A program made the translations under genes and the position numbers. Below are positions 11,129-20,559 of a stretch of DNA of 64,000 nucleotides, piece by piece; within the stretch, counting starts at the first letter, position 1; each line of letters begins with the position of its first letter. The stretch comes from Symsagittifera roscoffensis. Taxonomy: Eukaryota > Xenacoelomorpha > Acoela > Convolutidae. The stretch spans positions 67,122,527-67,186,526 of the forward strand of contig NC_087063.1 of the NCBI RefSeq assembly GCF_963678635.1, in the 5' to 3' direction. The notes below the pieces were generated by a model. The model ran no database searches. It was not told where the DNA came from and was given only the letters and a program-made list of their open reading frames with translations.

Positions 11129-11245
11129 TTTAGTTGTTTTTTGAGTTTTTAGGCTCCTTCAAAAACATTGTAGTTTTTTTCGTAATTGTCATTGTTAATG
11201 TCTCTGTACTATCTATGTTAATTTTCTTCAGACCTAAATAACCAA
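11125..11245 (+). pseudogene. remnant of small membrane ORF between capsid and protease
   Basis: An ATG overlapping the end of the capsid frame starts MFSCFLSF, followed by stops in frame but still a hydrophobic profile (LSLLMSLYYLC). This aligns with the start of the small ORF at 27,950-28,262. It shows that the ORF belonged to the ancestral element and was not created by the minus-strand copy. Confidence 0.5.
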
Positions 11246-11249
11246 AAAA

Positions 11250-11425
11250 TGTGGACAATGATTGTTGTCTAATTGAAAACCTGTGAAGTTTCTACAAACA
11301 AGAATGTAAAACAGTTTTCACAAGCTTTGTCGAGTACATAATACTTGTGTATGGAACTTTATTCAATCAACACCCATAAGCGAATGAGTCATCAATCTTA
11401 GTTTTGTATCAAAAATGCATTATCA
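11250..11425 (+). repeat. Polinton intergenic segment, second copy of 475-640
   Basis: Aligns with 475-640 and leads into the protease fragment, here extended by about 50 bases (ACCCATAAGCGAATGAGTC region) that block I lacks. Confidence 0.7.
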
Positions 11426-11429
11426 AGCT

Positions 11430-11690
11430 CTTTTTTTTGTTCACGATGTAAATTTCTGATTTCCGAGCTCAGGTTCAACTATATGGGGTCTTATCCCACT
11501 GGTAAAAATCCTCAACCAACAAATGCTGTTTTGCAATAATTATTTCAGCACCAAGCAAGGATAGAGGAGAACACCGGATCATGATTGCTCGATTAGACAA
11601 AACTTACTACTTTGCAGATTTTTTGGAAAGAAAACGTTTCAACTGTTCCTTTGTGAAGAAAAACTTCCAGCGTATGAATAAAAAAATGCT
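11430..11690 (+). pseudogene. Polinton cysteine protease (PRO), 5' fragment, block III
   Basis: Third + strand copy of the protease N-terminal half. It lies downstream of the capsid pseudogene on the same strand, the normal capsid-to-protease order. Readable pieces: SAPSKDRGEHRIM, LDKTYYFADFLERKRFN. The catalytic histidine (EHW in intact relatives) and aspartate regions are recognisable; the cysteine half is lost at the same breakpoint as in blocks I and II. Confidence 0.78.
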
Positions 11691-11699
11691 AAAATTGAG

Positions 11700-12215
11700 A
11701 GTTAACGCAATTGATTCAACATTTTTTCTTATTAAATTCCGGAGAAAATGATTTTTTTTTGGAATACTGGAGAAATTGATTTTTTTCCGGAAAAAACTTC
11801 GGAGAGAATGGTACTTTTTTTTTAACACTGGATGCAACAAATTCCATAAAAAAATAACAAATCAATTATTGTGATCAAGGAAGTTTTTCAAGATAATTAT
11901 CATTTGCTTCTGCAATAATATTTACAAGTTTTATTTCTGGAAATGATGTATACACTTCATCAAGATCCACAGACTTTGGTGTAAAATGATATATGAGTGA
12001 GAAGGAAGATGCGATTTTGCAGTGAATGGAGATGTTGGTTCAAGAATAGAAATTGGAAAAATGAAACATTCAACTGGCAACAATTTTGTTTAAAAAGTTT
12101 AAAAATTGAGCGAATGATTTTTCATAACTTTTCTGTTTTTGCCAAAACTTACCCCATCTGTTACACTAAACATTTTTCACGCTTGAAAAAACAAAATTTG
12201 TTTTTCGAGAAATTT
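11700..12215 (+). repeat. AT-rich Polinton spacer, copy 3 of 3
   Basis: Aligned with 900-1,540 and 4,700-5,280, including the GGAGAAAATGATTTTTTTTT motif repeats. The open frames on it are low-complexity and not conserved between the three copies, so I see no gene. Confidence 0.7.
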
Positions 12216-12219
12216 TGCT

Positions 12220-12595
12220 AACGTTAACCGGCGCACCTGCTCGCCGTTGGGGGTAACCTCTGAATCTGGTGTTGCAACTTTGTATGAAACATTTTTGCTG
12301 ACCTGCAAAACCTCGCTTAAATAAACAAACACTAAACTTGTTTTAATACATCAGCTTCCCCGCTCACCACGGGGGGTAAGATCTGTTGTGGCAAACTTGA
12401 CATAATAGCCTGAGAAAATGTTTGCTTAAGTCCACTACCTCGCTCAAAAGAACAATCTATAAATGTGTTTACATACTTCAGCCTCCATGCTCACCACGGG
12501 GAAAAACATCTTTTGTTGCAAATGTGACAAAAATTTTGTTTTCGTCCAGTATTTTGCAAAAAACAAAAATGAAAATTTGACTGCAAAAATTTGAA
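12220..12595 (+). repeat. tandem repeat family A, array 3
   Basis: Three to four units in the same order as arrays 1 and 2 (GTTGGGGGTAACCTCTG unit, GGGGGGTAAGATCTG unit, ACGGGGAAAAACATC unit). One unit shorter than arrays 1 and 2. Confidence 0.8.
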
Positions 12596-12599
12596 ATTT

Positions 12600-14880
12600 T
12601 TCCGAAACTTACCATATGATGCGTACCAGCAAGAAAACGATCACATCATAATACATAGAGTTTTAAACATTACCGTTTGGAATTGTAAATTACTGCATCG
12701 GTAAATCGGGCGCCAAAAAATTTTGAAATCCTATTCTTTTCTCGAAAGTTACGATCTTACCGTCTGAAACTATGAAACCTATGACCTTAATTCATGGGAA
12801 ATCTTTTCGCTTTGTTAATACATAGGGTGATGCACGGATACGTTATAGCCTATGTTAATACATGGGGGTCATCACCCCCCAGACTGAACTTACCCAACAG
12901 ATACTCCTTACTCTTCTGAATCTAGCAAAAACGTGTCTACAACAAATCTACAAATTATAAACGTTATCTATTTCGCGAAAATGATAAAAATTTGTTTGAA
13001 AAATTCGAGAAGAAATGACTGGTCGACTTTCCATTGAGTTCACTAAAAAGTTGTAGTTGATGAAATATTCATCATACATTTATCAAATCTATCTAAATTG
13101 ATAGTCAACTTTATGATGCAATTCAGCCTCACCTTTCTCAATGTGTCAACATATGCCAACAGAACTGTAAACAAGACGGGTGTTTGACACCGATAAGCAG
13201 AATTTTAAAGCTAGACGAAACCAAGATCTCATTTTTGATAACTGTACAAGGTAATTCTGCCATGAGCACAGACCAAACCCCAAATTTGAGAGCTTTTTCT
13301 TTACACTTCTGGAAACTTGAAAAAATGGACTGTTTCAGTATGAATGGTTTTTGTGATCACCGTAAATTAGGATTCGAAGTAATGGGATTTTGCAATCACT
13401 TCTGTTCCAGCCAAGAAGTTTGACCCTCCCTAACAGATCAAGATATTGAGCGAGGTAACAGGAGTAGACATATATTTGACATGAGAGATGAAAACATAAA
13501 AGAGAAAGATACAATTTGCAGAAATGTGGGCGTATGGGAAGTGCAAAATTTCTTAAACCAATGACAAGATCAAAAAACTTGTCAGAACCCATTTTACCTA
13601 CCGAAGATCTTCTTCATAAGAGTCCCTTTTTCGGCAGAATTAAAGTATGGATCTCTTTTTGGCTATGTTCCGTGCGATTTAGTTGTTCAAGATGAACAAA
13701 CATCAAAATTTGCTAACTATCCTTCAATTTTCAAAAACACCGAAGTTGGAAGAAACGATATTGAAGACTACATGAAAAACTATGCAGTCGAGAACAAATT
13801 GATAAAATATTTTTAGAGAAGGCTGATATCGTGATTCATGCTGGAAAATGGAACATTTTTAACTCCTCTGTTCAACTTTTTTTTAAAATTGGCTTGCAGT
13901 TAATCAAAAGTTGCCATTTTGTTCAGTTTTCTCAGCGAAGATGTTTCAATAGTATCGTTCAATCAGTGATTGTTGCTAAAAGAGAAGGAGATGGAAACCC
14001 ACTGTCAGGATTTGTAGAAAAAACAATGAAAGTTTTGAGCAGTTCCACCTATGAAAATCAGATTTGGATAGATTCAGACATACAATCAAAAAATATCGCT
14101 ATGATTAAAAGAATTATAAGGCATTCAACGAAATATTCTTCAGAAAACTAAATACAGTTGAGAAAAACTTGTATGAGTTGGAATTGTTGAAATCACCCCT
14201 TAAACACAGAGAACCCATCCTTGCTGGTTTTTTCATAGTGTAGTAAGCAAAACGGAGAATGTTGGAGCTTTCTTTAACTTCTTCGACAAATTCTGTGATG
14301 TAAGAATCCGCAGATTTGGAAATAAATACAGACTTGCTTTATTGAGATCTTGCCTAAGGAAATTTATACGACCGTATCTAGCCAGATGAAAAAACATTTG
14401 AGAAAAAATGAGGGAAAATACAGCAGAGACTCTTTCAAGTACAATGCGAGACCATTTTTCTTCCCTTGAATGTGTTGCACTACCCTGAAAAAGCACAATA
14501 CACGGAAACCAGAAATTCTCAAAAAGGACTTTAGATGTACAGAAATGGTCTTTTGTGTAGCAAAAGTTATTGCTGCTATGACAACAAGTCAGATAATTTC
14601 AAGTTCAGTAGAAAAAGTCTGAACAAACGAGTTCTAGAAGATTCTGGAGACGGCCTCATGTCAAAATACAAAACAGTACTCGATGAAACAGTCAACTTCA
14701 TAATTACAAACAGAGGATTCAGAACTTTATTCCATATGGTTGCTACAAAAGAGAACAACACAAAGAAAAAACTTAGTTATTTGTATCCAAGAAGACAACT
14801 TCAAATTGATGAATTTCAAACTAAACCAAAAAAAATAAAAGACTTGATGCAATGTAATGAATTTATAACAAGTTTGTATT
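12600..14880 (+). pseudogene. Polinton DNA polymerase B, fragment C (longest copy)
   Basis: From about 12,985 the copy covers the NVSTYANRTV segment, the endonuclease-like region (MDCFSMNGFCDHRKLGFEV; QDIERGNRSRHI), FGYVPCDLVVQDEQ, the palm (HFVQFSQRRCFNSIVQSVI, REGDGNPLSGFVE), KFCDVRIRR and a C-terminal domain at 14,535-14,880 (YCCYDNKSDNFKFSRKSLNK, TNRGFRTLFHMVATKEN). At least six frame breaks. The catalytic motif normally reading DTDS is near 14,310 and reads NTDL followed by a stop, so this copy cannot be active. In intact elements this polymerase replicates the transposon with a protein primer. The 3' end faces the protease remnant 300 bp away. Confidence 0.88.
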
Positions 14881-14939
14881 AAAGAGTTTATAAGAAGGCT
14901 TGTTTTAAAATTATATACCATGCAGTACTTTTTTGGTTT

Positions 14940-15270
14940 TATGATTTTTCATAAAGCTTACTTTTGTTAGCAAAAATGTTGGCGCGTGTTATTTAATTTG
15001 TAAATATCGAAGGTTAATTACGTGTAAATTGTGTAATGAAGGACTTTTAATTAGTTTTTTTGATTCATGTCAATGGTAAGGATTTTTGGGTAAAAATTTG
15101 GAATTTTCAAGAAAACTTCAAAACACGATAAGATTAGCTTTTATTTGACCTAAATTATGAGATAATCTTACTTTCTATCTAATTGAAACAATGCTGAATT
15201 CTACAGAGATTTCGAAAAAAATCCAATGAAAATATATAAATCACTGCATCGTATAGTAAACTTACTGCCA
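14940..15270. repeat. convergent intergenic segment, copy 1 of 3
   Basis: The AT-rich stretch starting near the GGCGCGTGTTATTTAATTTG motif recurs at 27,135-27,490 and 40,925-41,115. It always lies between the 3' end of pPolB and the minus-strand protease/capsid block. It contains a TTAGTTTTTTTGATTCATG segment and a CTATCTAATTGAAACAATGC segment. No gene seen. Confidence 0.75.
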
Positions 15271-15274
15271 TAAT

Positions 15275-15412
15275 TTACATTACATATAAAAAAGATACAC
15301 AAATAAATAAAATTACCTATAAAATTCAAAACATGCACATCATGAATATGATTCAACTTTGTCTGGTAGAAATTAAAGAGAATAAATGCTGAATAAATCG
15401 CGTAAAATCTCC
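15275..15412 (-). pseudogene. Polinton protease (PRO) C-terminal fragment joined to integrase
   Basis: Minus-strand reading GRFYAIYSAFILFNFYQTKL and HIHDVHVLNFIGNF is the C-terminal part of the adenain-like protease just after its catalytic cysteine, matching 27,495-27,600. In E1 it is joined, at about 15,412, to the middle of the integrase. The in-frame fusion leaves a 77-codon open frame (15,201-15,434) that is an accident of the deletion. The catalytic cysteine lies on the lost side. Confidence 0.8.
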
Positions 15413-15835
15413 CCATATTCCGTTCCTTTATCAACCCAAAGCTTTTCAGGAGTGTTTTTTCGAGAAATCATTTTTGGAAAGCTTGCAAATTGTCTTAAGC
15501 ATATTTAGTTTTCATTGTTTGAACTCTGACAAATCGCGATAAAACAACAAGAGCAACCAGTAATTAATTGACTCCCTTGTTTTGTTTCGCTAGTTTGTCC
15601 TCCAATGCCAAATCCATTCACCAAATTTCATTTATATTCTTCGAAAATGCTTGAAGCCTTCAGAAACATATGATTGGGTGACCAAATATTGTTTACGATG
15701 TCTTGGTTTGTAAAAATTATTCCACTTTCTTTTTTGACAATCTGCTTGCTTTACTCAAGTTTCGCACAGAACCGTACGCAGCTCTACCCCTAGAATAGAA
15801 TCTGTTCAGACTTACCTTTTCAGGTTTTGAAAGTA
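15412..15835 (-). pseudogene. Polinton integrase, N-terminal half
   Basis: Reads RGRAAYGSVRNLSKASRLSK (N-terminal domain), a stop in place of a conserved Gln after KKKVE, the core start with the first catalytic Asp region, then RVQTMKTK, ending at LIKERNM where the deletion joins it to protease. The second Asp and the Glu of the DDE triad are lost. The stop after KKKVE is shared with the copy at 30,799-31,720, so it predates duplication. The protein is the retroviral-type (c-)integrase of Polintons. Confidence 0.85.
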
Positions 15836-16165
15836 ATCCAAGTTTCTCTGTCTTTCGCTTTGTCATTGTTGTTGACAACAAGTTTAGGGGGAATTTGAGT
15901 TGCTTCCAAAATGGTGAAATAAATATCGGGAAAGAAGGTACTTTTTTTTCGCTTTTGTGCATACACGAAGTCTACAATTGATTCTTTTGTGTTGCGAATA
16001 TCCAATATGATATTTTTTGACTGACTTGATCTAATTCTAGGAGAATTCAAAATTAAGTCAATAAGGTGCTTATTGTTACTCTTTTTCAATTTTGGATTTA
16101 CAGCACTGTAAATAGAATCAAAATTTTTTGGTACAATCTCCTCTTTTCTTGCTTTTGTTTCAACT
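15820..16165 (-). pseudogene. conserved Polinton hypothetical upstream of integrase
   Basis: An open frame of about 110 codons: NFDSIYSAVNPKLKKSNNKH, then LILNSPRIRSSQSKNIILD, PDIYFTILEATQIPPKLVVN and KDRETWITFK at the end. From memory, Polintons of other invertebrates carry a similar protein with the IYFTLL..A.I.P.LV motif next to the integrase; its function is unknown to me. The copy in E2 (31,690-32,020) is frame-broken. Upstream start unclear: reading continues to about 16,160 without an ATG. It overlaps the integrase frame at its 3' end. Confidence 0.6.
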
Positions 16166-16233
16166 ATGTTTTTTTTGGAAGTGTAATTTGTGATTGATAA
16201 ATTGAGTGAGAATTTAGAACAAACCGATCCATA

Positions 16234-16455
16234 CTATGTCAATCGTTTAATGACAAAAGGAGTGATAACAGATATTAATTGTAAGCCTTTTGGCGAACTT
16301 AAAATAATTCTCCTTTTATGCAGTGAAATTTTTCTTCGTGTGAGTTGTAATAATTCTCTTTGATATTTTACTATGTTTGTTTTTCGAAGATCCTTTAGCT
16401 CGCCCCTTAGCAAATTTACTAGGCATTCGCTGAGGAATAGATTGAAACCTTTTGG
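16234..16455 (-). pseudogene. small conserved Polinton protein after the ATPase
   Basis: The last 75 codons of an open frame read FNLFLSECLVNLLRGEL, IVKYQRELLQLTRRKISLHK and GLQLISVITPFVIKRL. This pattern (short helix, ..LL.G.., a basic helical middle, then GL.L...I.PPVI near the end) is familiar from small proteins of about 100 residues in other Polintons. I do not know its role. The 5' part of the same frame is the shifted ATPase. A matching piece lies at 32,105-32,287 in E2. Confidence 0.6.
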
Positions 16456-17240
16456 ACAATGGAGGATGAATTGTTCTGGAAGTTTTTGGGAAAATATTTG
16501 AAATATTGGGAGTATAGAGACGTATTGTATGCTCATCGTCCAAAAACTTTGTTTCTCTTCCTGCTGGTAGATAAAATTTTGATGGAATTGAACCACTATA
16601 TTGCAATAACTTAGCAACTCAATTGTTTTTGGAGTTGAATCAACGAGTAGTTGACCATAAGGAGTAGATGTTACATCTTGATACCACTCTTTCAATTGTG
16701 ATCGTAGACTTAGTTGTTGACTTATTGTATTGATTTGTAAAAAATCTCTCGGGGACTTGAAAAAAAACTATATGTGTATTTTGTAACTCAACATCTCTTC
16801 CCATTTGCTTTGATGAAACAAGTTTTGCTTAATATATGTGGAATTCAGTCCCCTGTGTCTTCCAGCAGTAGCAATTGTTACAAACTGCTTAGAGCTTGAA
16901 ACTTCTTCACAAAAGTCATAAAATGTTAACAAGTTTTTTGTTCCATTTTTGGGAAGGTTTTCGATCAGTTCAAAGTCATCTCCTTGGATAAACATAAGGT
17001 TTTTCTTTGCATTTGTGCATAAAGAGGTTGATAATGTTTATAAAAATAAAAAATTTGTCAAATTTGGTTGAAATGTACCAATTTTTAACCACTCAAAAAT
17101 AAGATGCAATTTTCCAGATCCACCCGGTCCATTTAGTGAAATAAAAATTCGTTCTTTGGTAGAAGTTATTTTATTCATAGCTTTGGAGAAGGTAAAATAT
17201 AACCGACTGTACTTGATAAAATTGCTACCCAAACTGTTGT
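16430..17240 (-). pseudogene. Polinton genome-packaging ATPase (FtsK/HerA type)
   Basis: Reads RIFISLNGPGGSGKLHLIFE (Walker A region), then ENLPKNGTKNLLTFYDFCEE (Walker B region), KQFVTIATAGRHRGLNSTYI, NLFHQSKWEEM, a piece equivalent to the FKSPRD sensor region, and in another frame GSIPSKFYLPAGRETKFLDD. The Ser/Thr after the Walker A lysine is Leu, and the acidic pair expected at Walker B reads YDF, so ATP hydrolysis is destroyed in addition to three frameshifts. The family pumps DNA into the capsid. The corresponding segment is deleted from E2. Confidence 0.88.
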
Positions 17241-17244
17241 TTCT

Positions 17245-17540
17245 TCACTTGTAGTGGATAACTTGATTTGAACGATCCCACATGCTAGTATTAAAACTAT
17301 GACAAAGAAAGGCACCTAAAAATTATAAGAGATCTTTTAAACGTACTTCCAAAAAACTTCCATGATTTTTGTTCATGATTCTCCTCATCAAAAACAAAAT
17401 TTCCTAAATTTAATTGCTCGTCACATTCATCAGCCAACTCAAATTTGGAATGGAAAAATTGATAATGATTAACATTTAAATTACAAAAACACGATTATAC
17501 AAAATTATTTAGATTATTTACAATTAATTAGAAAAACATC
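17245..17540 (-). other. AT-rich gap between ATPase and next lineage gene
   Basis: About 300 bases with stops in all frames. Part of it (CATGATTCTCCTCATCAAAAAC onward) is retained in E2 at 32,340-32,480. No gene or structure recognised. Confidence 0.5.
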
Positions 17541-17544
17541 GAGT

Positions 17545-17965
17545 CCATGTTCCATATGCAAATGCTTTACTTTCTGCACAGTGAAGAGTATTTGCATGAC
17601 GAAATGGGTAGTTGCTACACCTCCAATCATATTCTTCATCTTTGAAAATCAGATTCTGTACATTTGGACATGCGTAGTCATCCAAGTTTGTAACCTCTGT
17701 TTTCTAAAATTTCTGATAGAATTTTACATTTTTCATAACCTTTAGCAAAAAACTCCCCTTTTAATTTTTTCATTTTTTTTTCAAATTGTATGTTTCTCAT
17801 GGCCACTGTTCCAATTGATTCCATGTAAATGCTTCGTACACCAAGCAGACTGAGATGTAGCTTTGAATTTTGTGGGAGGAATAAAAGAATATCCCACAGT
17901 TTGTCCATTTTTATAAACTCCTAACTCTTCACTACTTTGTTTTCAATTTACTCATTATCCAAAAC
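17545..17965 (-). pseudogene. conserved Polinton-associated protein, E1 copy
   Basis: Frames here give GYSFLPPKIQ-like sequence, SIYMESIGTVAMRN, KLKGEFFAKGYEKCKILSEI and, after a shift, LDDYACPNVQNLIFKDEEYD, WRCSNYPFRHANTL and HCAESKAFAYGTWTRCF. The better-preserved copy is at 32,492-32,960. Distinctive are a start near VVLDNEC, an invariant-looking CP pair and the HCAERK motif near the end. I have an impression that relatives occur beside other invertebrate Polintons, but cannot name a fold. Frame-broken. Confidence 0.55.
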
Positions 17966-18263
17966 AACTAGACTCATGATGGTAACTAATTTCGCTGAAA
18001 TTTTTGGTTAAAATAACGAACAATCGAACAATGCATATACTGATGAAGCAAAAAATTTAACATATAAACAGAAGAACAATCCAGTCACATGACCAAGAAA
18101 ACAAGAACTTGGAAATCTAGGTAAAACTTAACAATAACCAGGTCCCTTTTAAGTAATAGATGCGTGCATGAATTCTTAAAATTTTTGAATTTGCAAAAAA
18201 GTAATCCATACAAGAATTCAGTATCCATTTAGACCCCCAAAACGAATTTTTGGTCAATTTCTT

Positions 18264-18765
18264 TCAAATTTTTGTTTGGGTCCAAAACAATACAGGTACA
18301 AAGAAAGTAATTTTTTCTTTTTGTCTTTGATGAAAAGTCATTGAACGTTCATTCTCTACAGTGCATTCGTCAATTATGATACAAGTTTTTTGGAGTGTTT
18401 CTACATAAGACAAAACAGAGGGGATAAAATCAACCAAATTACCATACTCTTCTTTTTCCAACTGAAATTTCTGATTGTTTTTCTAAGTGCTTCCTTTTCT
18501 ACGATACTCTATAAGATCAATTTTTTTCAATATCTGAAGGAAATCTTTGAAAAACTTTTCGTCTTCCATTATGCAAAGTCCACTCAAATTGAGAAATTTG
18601 TGATTCTGTATCCAAATCTTGCAGTTTTGGTAAATTGTGAGATTCCAAAAGTGTTAGTGAAAGTTTCTGCGACTTTTCTTGTAAGACGATATGAAAAAGT
18701 CCCAATTTAATTTGAAGCTTCAAAACAAGATTTATGGAAAAACCAATGTTCCAACTAATTCTGCT
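18264..18765 (-). pseudogene. lineage gene with possible PC4-like domain, E1 copy
   Basis: Two shifted frames: LQIKLGLFHIVLQEKSQKLS, FEWTLHNGRRKVFQRF, then EKEEYGNLVDFIPSVLSYVE and CIIIDECTVENERSMTF. The copy at 33,200-33,663 is intact over its first 133 codons and is described there. One frameshift near 18,520 in this copy. Confidence 0.5.
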
Positions 18766-18870
18766 CAGTTCAAAAAAATTTTAAAAAATGATTCAGGAAG
18801 ATGAATATTTGAATAACATTACTATAATAACATCACTCATCAAAATGTAGGGTGGCTTGTTCACATTGTA

Positions 18871-19269
18871 CTACTTGATTGTGACACACAACCTTCTCTT
18901 CTTGTATGTTGCTATGTCATACACAGCATGACATTTTTCAAGTTCCTGCTCCATGGTTGAGTCTTTGTCAGAATAGGAATCCAATACAGGAACGAGGCCA
19001 AGGTTTTCAGCTTCGTGAAAAACAGTATTCTGTGTTGCTGATATCCTTTCCCCTTCTTTTTCACCAAGATAGACTTGCTGGGTTTTTTCAATTTGTCCCG
19101 ATTTACTTTTTTTTAGCAATTGGAAGCAAGGTTCAAAGTAAACTTTTCCGTTGTAGGATTTTTGGGACCAAGAAAATCTCCCATTTCTTTTTTGGTTCTT
19201 AGCAAATTCAATATAGTTGGGAAAGATATCTTTTCGTGAAAACGTTTTTGATTTGAGACTCAGAGCCAA
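18871..19269 (-). CDS. unidentified Polinton lineage gene (132 codons open)
   Basis: Open over 132 codons with no ATG at its 5' end, so the true start is upstream or lost. It has a basic N-terminal half (FSRKDIFPNYIEFAKNQKRN, WSQKSYNGKVYFEPCFQLLK), a middle with GEKEGERISATQ, and an acidic stretch SYSDKDSTMEQELEK before the KRRLCVTIK end. The E2 copy at 33,795-34,190 aligns closely but is frame-broken, showing that this reading frame was the conserved one. It lies first in the minus-strand block, beside the spacer. I do not recognise the family. Low-complexity bias is absent. Confidence 0.5.
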   Translation of the reverse strand: MALSLKSKTFSRKDIFPNYIEFAKNQKRNGRFSWSQKSYNGKVYFEPCFQLLKKSKSGQIEKTQQVYLGEKEGERISATQNTVFHEAENLGLVPVLDSYSDKDSTMEQELEKCHAVYDIATYKKRRLCVTIK

Positions 19270-19419
19270 CAGATCAGTAGTAGCAATTTCAAAATAGTGA
19301 TAATTGTAAATTTGTAGAAATTAGGAAATGTAGATGACTCACTGTACATTCCAAATAAGGTATTATTAATTTAAATGAAATAATGAGTAGGTGATGATCC
19401 AAATATGGACACTGCGTAG

Positions 19420-19970
19420 GTGATGGAACTACTATATAAACAATTCAATGTAGATAAAAGTCATTTTCAACAACTAATCGGTGATGGCACCTGTTTGTGT
19501 CAAGCATATCCCACTTTTTTTCGGACTACAATGCAAAATCTCTTTTTATCTCTGTCTCAGAAAACTTTCATGAAAAATTTTTTGTCAACCAAGACTACTA
19601 TGTATTTAACTATTCATCATTCTACCCAGTGGAAAATTGCAAATTTCCCTTAGTTTTAACCGGATCTTTTAACCGAACCAAATTGTTGACTGTATATATA
19701 TTTTATATGAATACAGATTTTATTCCAATATTATTTCATCAAGAGGTGAAGTTTTCAATCAATTGAATCGTGCAGTCGAAGACAACTTGAAATGTAGAAT
19801 ACCGGAAAAATTGACCAGTGCAAAGAAATGTCTGCTGCGAAAAAAATTCAAAAGACATTATCTCATTTCTGCTCAGAAGCTTGCGTCCACTCAGACTCTT
19901 GGATTAACTTTTTTGGAAAGGATTCAAATATTTAAAACTCAAAGTATGAGACTGATTTTTTGAAAACTGT
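19420..19970 (+). pseudogene. plus-strand ORF cluster opposite the lineage genes; unidentified
   Basis: Overlapping + frames read SHFQQLIGDGTCLCQAYPTF, then YYVFNYSSFYPVENCKFPLV and TGSFNRTKLLTVYIF, then RAVEDNLKCRIPEKL, RRKKFKRHYLISAQKLA and FLERIQIFKTQ to a stop at 19,963. This looks like one gene of about 170 codons with two frameshifts. The GDGTCL element resembles the DGNC(L) catalytic box of OTU-type cysteine proteases, but nothing else supports that, so I give no function. The corresponding 640 bases are deleted from E2 (junction near 34,190). Confidence 0.4.
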
Positions 19971-20540
19971 TGATTGTTTTATTGATGGTTATGGTACTGT
20001 AAATAGTGAGCGTATCAATTGTTTTTATTTAAAATCAACAGTTTTTTAACGAATAAAATCGTAATTTTCAACACTTGTGGTAAAATTAACTCAGAGATTT
20101 ATCGCAAGATGCAAATTTTGATTTGATTTTTTAAAGACCTTTGCAAAAATTTAATTGATTTTTTTTACAAGACGCAAAAAAAGTTTTGGTTTTTTTAACA
20201 AGTGTGCAAAAACTTTCAAAAATGTTTTGTGTATGATCAAGTTTTTTCGTGGTTTTTTAAAAAACAAAGGCAAAATTTAACTTGTTTTTTCTTATTTTTA
20301 TGCAAAAAAAGCAAAAAGTTATTGTAAAAAACTTGTTAAATACCTGCTGCAACTTTTTCATTATTGATAACTTTGAGTGCTATTTCCTATCTTAACACAT
20401 TGTTTTTCTGATGTTTTAAAACAATATACATGTAAGAAATGCATTTTTTAATGATCATATGAGAACAAAGAAGTTCATAATTTTTAGTTTTCAAGAGTGC
20501 AAGAAAATCTTGTTACATATTTTTTAAATACGACAAAAAA
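19970..20540. repeat. AT-rich spacer with short degenerate repeats, copy 1
   Basis: Recurs at 34,240-34,930. It is built from loosely repeated elements of the form TTTTTTACAAGACGCAAAAA and TTTTTTAACAAGTGTGCAAA. No open frame. The CCTATCTTAACACATTGTTTT piece near 20,385 resembles part of the satellite-bordering block. Confidence 0.6.
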
Positions 20541-20559
20541 AAATAAAATGTGGTGCCAA

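Larger units (their letters stand above)
341..12760. mobile_element. left cluster of Polinton/Maverick fragments
   Basis: Two to three blocks repeat the same series on the + strand: protease fragment, AT-rich spacer, a tandem repeat of about 120 bp, then a polymerase fragment, followed in two blocks by a satellite of about 125 bp. Block starts are near 475, 4,430 and 11,250. Between the second satellite and the third protease copy lie penton, pX and capsid pseudogenes, also on +. This differs from the right cluster, where capsid and protease genes oppose the polymerase. No terminal inverted repeats or target duplications were identified, so true element boundaries are unknown. Confidence 0.75.

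Noticed and set aside
14576-14921. Minus-strand open frames over the polymerase C-terminus, also at 23,576 and 37,895
   Set aside because: They are antisense shadows of the polymerase frame, which has recognisable family motifs.
15412-15835. Retrovirus or Ty3-type LTR element because of the retroviral-type integrase
   Set aside because: No reverse transcriptase or LTRs are nearby. The neighbours are capsid, protease, ATPase and protein-primed polymerase genes, which define Polintons.
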